From: Streptomyces noursei
GTDB taxonomy: Bacteria; Actinomycetota; Actinomycetes; Streptomycetales; Streptomycetaceae
Length of the DNA stretch: 64,000 nt
NCBI RefSeq assembly: GCF_001646665.1
Contig: NZ_LWBU01000141.1
Span: forward strand, 1-64,000
Reading direction: 5' to 3'
Shown: piece by piece, positions 27,330 through 35,006 of the stretch
Layout of the letters: the number at the start of each line of letters is the position of its first letter
Numbering within the stretch: the stretch's first letter is position 1
Made by a program: the position numbers and the translations under genes
The notes under the pieces: model-generated
The model's input: the letters and a program-made list of their open reading frames with translations, nothing else
Databases searched by the model: none
Told to the model about the DNA's origin: nothing

Positions 27330-28769
27330 ATGAGTGGCACTGCCCAGATCGGCGTCACGGGGCTCGCGGTCATGGGCCGCAACCTGGCCCGCAACATGGC
27401 CCGCAGCGGTCTCACGGTCGCCGTGCACAACCGGACGCCCGGCAGGACGACGGCCCTGGTCGAGGAGTTCGGGCACGAGGGCGCGTTCGTCGCCGCCCTG
27501 GACGCCGAGGAGTTCGTCGCGGCCCTGGAACGGCCGCGCCGCCTGGTCGTCATGGTGAAGGCGGGCGAACCGACGGACGCGGTGATCGCGCGGTTCGCGC
27601 CGCTGCTGGAGCCGGGCGACATCGTCGTCGACGGCGGCAACGCGCACTTCGCCGACACGCGGCGCCGCGAACGCGAACTGCGCGAGCGCGGGCTCCACTT
27701 CGTGGGGGCGGGCATCTCGGGCGGCGAGGAGGGGGCGCTGCACGGGCCGAGCATCATGCCGGGCGGCTCGGCCGCGTCGTACGAGGCGCTGGGCCCGCTG
27801 CTGGAACGGATCGCCGCCAGGGCCCCGGACGGGACGCCGTGCGTGTCCCACGTCGGGCCGGACGGCGCGGGCCACTTCGTCAAGATGGTGCACAACGGCA
27901 TCGAGTACGCGGACATGCAGCTGATCGCCGAGGCGTACCACCTGCTGCGCGAGGTGGCGGGCTTCACTCCCGCGCGGATCGCCGAGACCTTCCGCGGGTG
28001 GAACGCCGGGCGGCTGGACTCGTACCTGATCGAGATCACGGCGGAGGTGCTGGCGCACCGGGACGCGGCGACGGGCGAGCCGTTCGTCGACGTGGTGGCC
28101 GACCGGGCGGAGCAGAAGGGCACGGGACGCTGGACGGCGCAGATCGCGCTGGACCTCGGGGTGCCGGTGCCGGGCATCGCGGAGGCCGTGTTCGCCCGGT
28201 CGCTGTCGGGCCACGCGGCGCTGCGCGAGGCGTCGGAGGGCCTGCCGGGCCCGGACGTGAAGCCGATGGAGGAGGCCGAGGCGGTGCGGTTCGCCGAGGC
28301 GGTGGAACAGGCGCTGTACGCGTCGAAGATCGTCTCGTACACGCAGGGCTTCCACCAGATCCGGGCGGGCAGCGAGGCGTACGGCTGGGACGTGGACCCG
28401 GGGGCGGTCGCGTCCTTGTGGCGGGCGGGCTGCATCGTCCGGGCGGCGTTCCTGGACCGCATCCGGGCCGCGTACGAGGCGCGGCCGGGGCTGGTGGGCC
28501 TGCTGGCCGACGCGGGGTTCGCGGCGGAGATCGGCGAGGCCCAGGACGACTGGCGCGCGGTGGTGGCGGCCGCGGCCCGGCGGGGCGTGCCGGCGCCGGG
28601 CTTCGCGGCCGCGCTCGCGTACTACGACGCGCTGCGGGCGCCCCGGCTGCCCGCCGCGCTCACCCAGGCGCAGCGGGACTTCTTCGGGGCGCACACCTAC
28701 CGGCGGACGGACCGGGAGGGGTCCTTCCACACGCTCTGGGGCGGTGACCGCTCGGAGGTGGCCGGCTGA
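27330..28769 (+). CDS. gnd: 6-phosphogluconate dehydrogenase, decarboxylating
   Basis: A 479-aa full-length enzyme of the oxidative pentose phosphate pathway: converts 6-phosphogluconate to ribulose 5-phosphate and CO2 with NAD(P)+. NAD(P)-binding signature GVTGLAVMGRNLARN at the N-terminus, substrate region GAGISGGEEGA, and the active-site HFVKMVHNGIEYADMQ with catalytic Lys. C-terminal HTLW as usual. ATG 27330 has AGGAG 9 nt upstream; the in-frame start at 27285 lacks support. It is the long (homodimeric, E. coli-like) form rather than the short Gnd form. Single gene, divergent from the Rpf-like/M23 gene. Confidence 0.96.
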   Translation: MSGTAQIGVTGLAVMGRNLARNMARSGLTVAVHNRTPGRTTALVEEFGHEGAFVAALDAEEFVAALERPRRLVVMVKAGEPTDAVIARFAPLLEPGDIVVDGGNAHFADTRRRERELRERGLHFVGAGISGGEEGALHGPSIMPGGSAASYEALGPLLERIAARAPDGTPCVSHVGPDGAGHFVKMVHNGIEYADMQLIAEAYHLLREVAGFTPARIAETFRGWNAGRLDSYLIEITAEVLAHRDAATGEPFVDVVADRAEQKGTGRWTAQIALDLGVPVPGIAEAVFARSLSGHAALREASEGLPGPDVKPMEEAEAVRFAEAVEQALYASKIVSYTQGFHQIRAGSEAYGWDVDPGAVASLWRAGCIVRAAFLDRIRAAYEARPGLVGLLADAGFAAEIGEAQDDWRAVVAAAARRGVPAPGFAAALAYYDALRAPRLPAALTQAQRDFFGAHTYRRTDREGSFHTLWGGDRSEVAG

Positions 28770-28778
28770 CGTCCGACG

Positions 28779-29048
28779 TCAGCTCGCCGGGCCGGGTTCG
28801 GGCTCCGGTCCCGGCACCGGGTCGGGGCCGGGCGGCTTGGGCACCGGGTCGGGGGCCGGTCCGGGGGGCGGGGGGCCGGGGTGGGGCGGGGGTGCCGGGG
28901 TCGGCACCGGGCCCGGGGCGGGGCCGGGCTCGGGGCCCGGCGGGCCCGGCTGCGGCACGGGCGTCGGCGGGACCGGGTCCGGCGGGCCGGGCGTCGGGGT
29001 CGGCGCGGGGGGCACGGGGTCGGGCGGGTACGGGTTCGGGCTGGTCAT
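28779..29048 (-). CDS. small proline-rich protein
   Basis: An 89-aa protein beginning MTSPNPYPPDPVPPAP and made almost wholly of Pro, Gly, Ala, Val and a few acidic residues in PxPGPxP repeats. GGGAG lies about 8 nt before ATG 29048, which supports translation. The repetitive composition suggests an extended or disordered polypeptide. There is no signal peptide or membrane helix. It converges closely (9 bp) on gnd. Low-complexity sequence can give false open frames in GC-rich DNA, hence the moderate confidence. Confidence 0.5.
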   Translation of the reverse strand: MTSPNPYPPDPVPPAPTPTPGPPDPVPPTPVPQPGPPGPEPGPAPGPVPTPAPPPHPGPPPPGPAPDPVPKPPGPDPVPGPEPEPGPAS

Positions 29049-29164
29049 GGCGCGCTCCCTCGGCTGTGCGACGTGTGCCTTCCAGGCTCTCGCGCTGCGC
29101 CTTCCCGCGCGCGGTGGGATCACGCATCGGGGTCACGGGCGCGGCACACGGGAGGAGGCGGCGG

Positions 29165-30025
29165 TCAGCCGCACTGCCAGGTGAACATGGCGCGGTCGAA
29201 GCGGCGGGCGGCGAGGTCCTCGGGCCGTATCAGCCAGTAGAGGGCGCCGCAGTCGCCCCACATCATGCCGGCGTCGTCGTCGGTGTCGATCTGGGCGAGC
29301 AGCACCCAGCGGAGGGCCTCCTCGCGGATGCGCGGGTCGTCCCAGGGCGGGCCGCCCAGCACGCCGTGCGCCACCTCCGTCTCCACCTCGTCCTGCACGG
29401 GGTTCGCGTGGCCGCCGATGCGGTGCTCCGTCCCCCTGGCGTGCTCCCACAGGGCCGCGCGGAAGTCCTCGCCCCACACCGGGTGGTCGTCGCCCATCGG
29501 CGCGAACTCCCGGTACACCACGGGATGCCACGGGTAGGGCGCCGTCGTCTCCGCGCGCGCCGTGAGCGGCACCTCCGGATAGGGGCGTATCCCCTCGGGC
29601 GCGGGCCGCTCCGCGACGGGGGTGCCGGCCGGTACGTACAGCACGCGCGCACCCGCCCAGCTGGCGGGTTCGCCGGGGTGGACCACCGCGCAGCCGTCGT
29701 CCAGCTGCCCGTCGAAGTAGAAGAACGACAGGGTGCCGTCGGCCGGCAGGGCGATGTCGAGGGCGCCGGCGGGCAGGGCCGCGCAGTCGAGGGACGCCAC
29801 GAAGGCGAGCGGGCCGTGGTCCTCCCAGAGGGGCCAGGCCCAGTCCTCCGGCAGCTCGGGCGCTCCGCCGAGCCTGCCGGCCACCGGGGCGTGCCCGGTG
29901 GCCTTCTCCAGGCGGAAGCTCGGCCGGAGCAGGCGGGTCCACCGCTCCGCGATCCCTTCGGGCAGGTGGTCACGGGCGAGCGTGCGCAGCACGTCGGGGG
30001 CGCTCGATGTCATGGGGAGGATCAT
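29165..30025 (-). CDS. DUF1963 (YwqG-like) family protein
   Basis: A soluble protein of about 286 aa with typical DUF1963 landmarks: GGAPELPEDWAWPLWEDHGPL, FVASLDCAALP, LSFFYFDGQ, and a C-terminal WVLLAQIDTDDDAGMMWGDCGALYWLI. These proteins are widespread in actinobacteria and lack a confirmed function. The start is uncertain: ATG 30025 follows a G-rich stretch (GGCGGGG), while ATG 30013 has none. The gene ends just before a 116-bp spacer and is on the same strand as panD but downstream of it by 75 bp. Confidence 0.82.
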   Translation of the reverse strand: MILPMTSSAPDVLRTLARDHLPEGIAERWTRLLRPSFRLEKATGHAPVAGRLGGAPELPEDWAWPLWEDHGPLAFVASLDCAALPAGALDIALPADGTLSFFYFDGQLDDGCAVVHPGEPASWAGARVLYVPAGTPVAERPAPEGIRPYPEVPLTARAETTAPYPWHPVVYREFAPMGDDHPVWGEDFRAALWEHARGTEHRIGGHANPVQDEVETEVAHGVLGGPPWDDPRIREEALRWVLLAQIDTDDDAGMMWGDCGALYWLIRPEDLAARRFDRAMFTWQCG

Positions 30026-30100
30026 GCACCCCGCCACTGACAACGGACCCGCCCCGGCCCTCCCGGGCCCCGCCCGGCGGCCCCGCCCTGTGCGCGGGCC

Positions 30101-30529
30101 TCAGCCGCGCGCGGCGGGGACGGCCTGCGGGCTGCGCGCGGTGTCGCTGCCGGGCACGGGCGCCGACGCGTCGGAGCCGAGCTCCACGATCCGGTTGGCC
30201 GCGTCGACGTGGACGACCCGCGGCACCAGCGCACGGGCCTCGGCGTCGTCGACCTGGGCGTAACTGATGAGGATCACCAGGTCACCGGGGTGCACCAGGT
30301 GCGCGGCCGCCCCATTGATCCCGATCACGCCGGAGCCGCGCTCGCCCTCGATGACGTACGTCTCCAGACGGGCGCCGTTGTCGATGTCGACGATGTGCAC
30401 GAGCTCGCCCGGCAGCAGGTCGGCCGCCTCCATCAGCTCGGCGTCCACGGTGACCGAACCGACGTAGTGGAGGTCCGCCTGGGTCACAGTGGCCCGGTGG
30501 ATCTTGGACTTGAACATGGTACGAAGCAT
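30101..30529 (-). CDS. panD: aspartate 1-decarboxylase proenzyme
   Basis: A 142-aa PanD, the pyruvoyl enzyme that makes beta-alanine for pantothenate. [20 protein letters not shown], the Gly24-Ser25 self-cleavage site within HYVGSVTVD, and the tetramer-core segment [20 protein letters not shown] are all present. The C-terminal 25 residues are a Ser/Pro extension. ATG 30529 has AGGAG 8 nt upstream. panB and panC are not in the window, as is usual for the scattered pan genes of actinobacteria. Autocleavage in this phylum needs no PanM. Confidence 0.95.
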   Translation of the reverse strand: MLRTMFKSKIHRATVTQADLHYVGSVTVDAELMEAADLLPGELVHIVDIDNGARLETYVIEGERGSGVIGINGAAAHLVHPGDLVILISYAQVDDAEARALVPRVVHVDAANRIVELGSDASAPVPGSDTARSPQAVPAARG

Positions 30530-30894
30530 CGAGGTACTCCTGGACATAGGCTCCCTGCCTGCGTTTTTGCAGGTCAAGTGCGGTTTCCCTACCCTACAAC
30601 GAGTCCCGTGCCCGGGCAGTGTTCCCCAGCATTTCGCGGGACTCCCTGCTGACCACTTGCTGACCTTCCCGACGCGTCATCGGCGACTGAGGAGGGCATC
30701 GCCCGCTCTCCCGGAGCCCACCGCGACGACGGCACAAGCCTACGCAGCATCCCTCCATGGGCGTCAGTGACCACCGTCACTCCGGCGGTCCGGGCGGCGG
30801 TCAGGAGCGAAGGCGGCCGACCGGGAGCGGGCCGCGCGCCGCCGCGAGTCAGCCGGCCCAGGCCCACCATTCCGCCTGAAAGGAGGAGGCTCCC

Positions 30895-30999
30895 ATGGCT
30901 CAAGGAATCCGAGCGCCGAGGCGGCCCGCCGACGGCATCACCAAGCGGGCGATGGCCAGGCACACACCGCGCCAGACCGGCTTCGGGACCCCGGCATGA
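30895..30999 (+). CDS. possible 34-aa small protein
   Basis: ATG 30895 follows AAAGGAGGAGGCTCCC, one of the strongest ribosome sites in the window, and opens a 34-codon frame rich in Arg, Ala and Pro (MAQGIRAPRRPADG at the start). It may be the truncated beginning of a lost gene rather than a functional peptide, because the surrounding DNA is a set of remnants. Confidence 0.3.
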   Translation: MAQGIRAPRRPADGITKRAMARHTPRQTGFGTPA

Positions 31000-31077
31000 G
31001 ATCGATACGGCTCCCGGATGGTGCCCGGCTCGCCACCTGTCGGCGATCCTGCACAAGCACCCGTGACGGCGGTCCCG

Positions 31078-31221
31078 GTCCACGGGCTTTCGCACGTACC
31101 GTTCCTGCTCCGTGAAGGAATGCGCGTCGTCCGCCACGACCGGCGCGCGCACGGCTGCTCCACCCGCGGCACCGCCACCCTGCGCCTCGACCGACCGGCC
31201 GGCGACCTCGTCGCGACGTGA
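31078..31221 (+). pseudogene. fragment of an alpha/beta hydrolase gene
   Basis: The frame contains VHGLSHVPFLLREGMRVVRH followed by DRRAHGCSTR, matching the oxyanion-hole and DRRGxGxS region that starts non-haem chloroperoxidase-type alpha/beta hydrolases. It stops before the nucleophile elbow. The assignment rests on this one motif block. Confidence 0.45.
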
Positions 31222-31699
31222 CCGGGCTCTCCGCCGGCTCCTTCTCCACCGCCGCGCACGCCGCCCTGTTCGCCGCGATCAGCATCCTGCCACCGCCCGA
31301 CCCGGCCGAGCATGCGAAGAACACCACGTGGCTCAACCAGGTGCTCGCAGCGGGCCCGGAGCAGGCACGCGGACTGACCGCCTGCCACCTGCCCCCTCAT
31401 CCAGGTCTGCCCCTGCCCCGCCACGCCTGCTGCCTGGTCGTCCACCGGCAGGTGTCCCTGACCTGACCACCATCTGCCTCACGCCGACGCCGATTGACGG
31501 CTCCGCCGAACTGCTTGCGCGATGCGCGACGCACTGCAGTCCTCACTCGCACCACGTCCGGGCAGTGGCACTCGGTCCCTGAGCAGCAGTCACACGGCAT
31601 GCCTCTGGCCGCCCAGGTCACCCGTCCCGACGTCCGCCCCGACATCACCTATCTGCACCTCCACGACGCCCCGATGCTGCGCTGGGGGCTGGTCTGGCG

Positions 31700-31869
31700 A
31701 TCTGCTGGGGCATCGAACACGACTACCGCAAGCTCAAGCACGGCTGCGCCTGACCCATTTCGAGGGCCGCGCCTGGCGCGGCTGGCACCGCCACATCACC
31801 CTGGTCACCACCGCCCAGGCTTTGCTCTCCTTGCGGCGGCTCCACTTGATGGCCCGCACGCTGGCCTGA
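31700..31869 (+). pseudogene. 3' remnant of an IS701-like transposase
   Basis: Two adjacent frames together give ICWGIEHDYRKLKHG and LTHFEGRAWRGWHRHITLV, followed by LLSLRRL to a stop at 31867-31869. This is the C-terminal block (IEHDYRELKHGLGLDHFEGR type) of IS701-family transposases, broken by a frameshift near 31745. The upstream catalytic domain is missing. Confidence 0.7.
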
Positions 31870-32017
31870 CCCTCTACCAGGTCACCGGCACCTGCATCAC
31901 CTGCGGCCCGGTACTCCAGCCGTAAATCGTGATCTTGATGGTGAGGGCGCAGAGGCGGCGGTCGGACAGCGTCGACCATCTGGCCGAGACAGCCGACGCC
32001 GTCGGCTCCTTCTCCCT

Positions 32018-32422
32018 CTACCCCAGTTCACCGAGACGGAGGGCGTCCCTCATCTCGCTGAGCGTCGCGGTCGTCGCCGGGGTCTGCTCCTGCGCTTGTT
32101 CAGCGAGTCGGAGGGCATCGTCAATCTCGCTGAGCTTCGCCGAGGACAGGACGGCCACCCGCTCTATCAGGTCCTCCCGCGACACGGTGGTCAGCCACGT
32201 GCAAGGGGTGAAGCCTGGACGCCGGAACGCGAGCCGCAACACGCCTTCGAACGGCACTCCTTCACCGGCGCCCACCATCACTTCGATGCCCAGACCGCTG
32301 ACGTCGACGCCCGCCGGAGCGACGACCTGCATCACCCGGATCCCGGACGCGTCGTCTCCCGACAGCAGTACGACCAACCTCCGCTCGTCGAACTGGACCC
32401 ACCAGACTTCGCCACGTTGCAC
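32018..32422 (-). CDS. PemK/MazF-like type II toxin
   Basis: A 134-aa protein of the PemK-like family: VQRGEVWWVQFDERRLVVLL at the start, GIRVMQVVAPAGVDVSG in the core, and PFTPCTWLTT-like PGFTPCTWLTTVSREDL. MazF/PemK proteins are RNA endonucleases. GTG 32422 has GGAGG 4 nt upstream, so it looks expressible. No antitoxin gene is visible on either side, which is unusual. The C-terminus carries a partial duplication (SEIDDALRLAE and SEMRDALRLGE). The gene is surrounded by insertion-sequence debris, so it may be a mobile leftover. Confidence 0.72.
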   Translation of the reverse strand: MQRGEVWWVQFDERRLVVLLSGDDASGIRVMQVVAPAGVDVSGLGIEVMVGAGEGVPFEGVLRLAFRRPGFTPCTWLTTVSREDLIERVAVLSSAKLSEIDDALRLAEQAQEQTPATTATLSEMRDALRLGELG

Positions 32423-32665
32423 AAGTCCTCCGGACACAAACGGCAGCCAGACGCTGCGCGAGCCTGACGCCCTGTGGAGACGGGTGCGGCCACCGTCGAT
32501 CATCGGTGTGAAGACTGAAGATCAGGCGGTAGGCGCAGGTCACAGCGTAAACCCTGCCCACTGGCAGGAGGCGTTCGAGGGCCTGATGAGCCGGGTAGCG
32601 GGACGCTTCACGCGGGACGAATCCCCGCGCCGGCCTGGGAAGTTGGTCCGGGGCCTGCTGTCGGA

Positions 32666-32821
32666 CGTCCTGATCGCGGACAGGGCCTTCGGCCCGGCTG
32701 CGGCGAGGGCGCCGACGAGCCGGGAGACCGTGGGGTCGGTGGCCACCGGCCCGAACACGCCGGGCTCGGCCCGCAGCGTCCCGACATCCGCGAGGCGGTC
32801 CCCGCCCAGCGCGACCGCGAG
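32666..32821 (-). pseudogene. fragment of an IS1380-like transposase
   Basis: The minus-strand frame reads LAVALGGDRLADVGTLRAEP then GVFGPVATDPTVSRLVGALA, a close match to the N-terminal signature of IS1380-family transposases (LADLxxLRDQPxLFGPVASDPTVxR). It is cut off on both sides and no terminal repeats are visible. Confidence 0.7.
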
Positions 32822-33060
32822 GTGCTGCGCCTGAACGTCGCACGCCTCTACGGATGGCCAGCCACCGCCACCACGTACGAGCACGTGGAGCATTGGCTCC
32901 GCTCGCGCTGCTGCACGATCGTCTGGCACCGCACCCGTGCGTCGGGCACGCTCGTCGACCTGGTCGTCGTCGAATCGATGCCGGGCCCGGCCAGCGTCGC
33001 GCTCTACCGGACGGGCCCGGAACGCGTCGCGCGCCCGGGCCCGTCCCGTATCGGTGCAGC

Positions 33061-33909
33061 TCAGCGGACCTGGACGGATGCGACCAGAGTGTTCAGGTCC
33101 GGCCAGAGCTTCTTGTTCGTCTCCGGCAGTACGACCCACAGCACCGAGGGGCGGACCCGCCCGGTGTCGACCACGAGGACCGCGTTCAGGTCCATCGTGG
33201 ACGGCACCCCGCGTTTGTGGAAGTGGATCTCGCTGACCAGCAGCCAGGCGTCATGTCCGTCGACCTTCAGCGGCTGCGAGGCGACGTCGACCAGGATCGC
33301 CTGGTCGCGGGGGTACTCGTAGCGCCGCCGCTCGTCCATCACCGCGCCCGCCACGTCCCGCAGCTCCCCGGTGCCGCCGGCCGCGGCCATGATGTCCTCG
33401 TCGACCTGCGTGGACTTCACGAGTGCGCGCTGGCGCCCCTCCTGCTTGCGGGTGAAGCCATCGAAGACCGGATCCAGCGTCTTGCTCCGGTCCCATTTGC
33501 CGCCCAGCTCCGCGTACTCCAAGGAGGAGTCCGCGACGGTGCCGATGACCGGCGAGCCCGCGCCCGGGTAGTCCGGCACCTTGACGGTCCCGGTGAGCCG
33601 CCGCTCCTCGGGCAGCGGGGAGGCGCCGGGGGTGAGAGTGGGCACGGGGATGCCCCGCTGCGGGGCGTCCGCGGTGCTGCCCGCACAGGTGGCGGACGAG
33701 GAGTCCGGTGTGCTGTGCGCCTGCTGGACCACCTTGCCGCCGACCAGCACGGTGCACGTGTCCGCCTTGGTACGGCCGCCAAGCCCCGGCTCCTCGGGCA
33801 GCGGCAGCGTGGCTGGGAAGAGTCCGTCGGCGGACTTCTCCAGCAGCGCGCGCTCCGCGTCCTCGAGGGCCGGATCCACCACCGGCCGCAGCGCAATGTC
33901 CTGCGCCAT
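33061..33909 (-). CDS. hypothetical protein, possibly 5'-truncated
   Basis: A 282-aa soluble protein with mixed alpha/beta content and Cys in ADTCTVL and SATCAGS; the last third (VDGHDAWLLVSEIHFHKRG, then NAVLVVDTGRVRPSVLWVVL) looks like a folded domain. ATG 33909 follows GGGGGGTGTTGCTGA. I recognise no family. Proteins of this style in Streptomyces often start with a membrane anchor, and the upstream DNA here is degraded, so the N-terminus may have been lost when the insertion sequences decayed. Codon bias is good, so at least the main part is, or recently was, under selection. Confidence 0.6.
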   Translation of the reverse strand: MAQDIALRPVVDPALEDAERALLEKSADGLFPATLPLPEEPGLGGRTKADTCTVLVGGKVVQQAHSTPDSSSATCAGSTADAPQRGIPVPTLTPGASPLPEERRLTGTVKVPDYPGAGSPVIGTVADSSLEYAELGGKWDRSKTLDPVFDGFTRKQEGRQRALVKSTQVDEDIMAAAGGTGELRDVAGAVMDERRRYEYPRDQAILVDVASQPLKVDGHDAWLLVSEIHFHKRGVPSTMDLNAVLVVDTGRVRPSVLWVVLPETNKKLWPDLNTLVASVQVR

Positions 33910-35006
33910 TCAGCAACACCCCCCACAGGTTGGGGGAGATCGTGGCACACGCCGGAGGGGCTGCCGACGCCACCCCTGTTCCCGGCCGCCGACTGAGACG
34001 GCGCGAACCCGAAGACAAACTGTCTTCCACCCTGGAATGATTCGGCTGGAAGCGCTGTCCCACCTTCGAGGGGTCGACACGCATGCCGGTTCCTGCCTCC
34101 CCATGGAAACGGCCGCCGGCTTCGTCACCGGTCATCAGCGGCACCTGTTCCCGCGTGGGCGTCGCCACCCTGGACGACATGGACAGCCGCACGGCGTGAC
34201 CTGCGAGAAGGTGAGGCAGGTGACGCACTCGGGCGTTAAAACAACGCCTCTGCCGCCGCCCTGAACCTCGCCGAGTCCCACACCGTCGGCCAGGCCGCCG
34301 ATGCCTTCGCCACAGCCCTCACCCAAGTCACCCACCCCGGCACCCGGGCGGCCGGTGTGCCCAGGCGGGACCTACCCGACGAGTACGGTCCCTGAGGCCG
34401 GGTCCACGACCTGTTCCGTCGAGGGCAGCGGAACGGCACCTGGCACCGGATCCTCACCCGGTTCCAGTCCCTGGCCGACCTGGCGGGTGCGATCGTTTCG
34501 CACCCGACGACGGAGGCCCGGTGCGTATCGGGGCTCGGGCACCAACCCGGCATCGGCAGCCGTCACCTACAGTCGCCGCGCGGATACGGGCCGGGTGGGT
34601 CCGCGCAGCAGCGGGTTGCTGGTGGTCGCGTCGCGGCACGAGTCCGGTCGAGCCCGTGAGGCCGGACCTCGTGTCACGTTCCTCCCTGTCACGTTCCTCC
34701 CGGGACGCAGATCCCCTCAATCCGCTCGGTCGACCTCATCACCCCCGGCCTTCGCCCTCATCCGGCTCGGTGAAGGATCTGGTAGCACGACGGCAGTGGC
34801 CGCTTCCGAACTGGTCCGACTCGGTCGGCCGCAGGGCCGTATCGGGCCTCGGCTTTCGCAGCCCGTGTCCACCTCGCACACCGGCACACCCCCCTGCTGT
34901 CGCCGTAGTGTCCGAACCTCGGACGGCGAGCAGAATTGACGTGAGGTCCCCGTCCGCCGACGAGAGGCGCACTCGGGTTCCGCGGGTGCGGCAGAAAGGG
35001 CGCCTG
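33910..35006. other. 1.1-kb interval without an intact gene
   Basis: It contains an IS5-like transposase fragment (34402-34500) and, just before it (about 34261-34392), a plus-strand frame LNLAESHTVGQAADAFATAL ending DLPDEYGP-stop that looks like the C-terminus of a lost gene. The final 500 bp before the phosphatase gene must hold its promoter. No boxes are assigned. Confidence 0.5.
34402..34500 (+). pseudogene. fragment of an IS5-like transposase
   Basis: The frame VHDLFRRGQRNGTWHRILTR followed by FQSLADLAGAI matches the N-terminal DUF4096-type segment of IS5-family transposases (FRRWxRDGTWxRI). It is only about 33 codons long, with no catalytic domain and no inverted repeats detected. Confidence 0.65.

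Larger units (their letters stand above)
30530..32017. other. decayed, gene-poor interval
   Basis: About 1.5 kb beyond the panD start with no intact gene. It contains a 34-codon frame with a strong ribosome site, a fragment of an alpha/beta hydrolase and the 3' end of an IS701-like transposase, listed separately. Codon-position bias is lost over most of it. Confidence 0.6.

Noticed and set aside
32822..33322. Plus-strand gene starting MLRLNVARLYGWP
   Set aside because: It overlaps the better supported minus-strand gene at 33061-33909 and the IS1380-like fragment, and shows no family features beyond the first residues.
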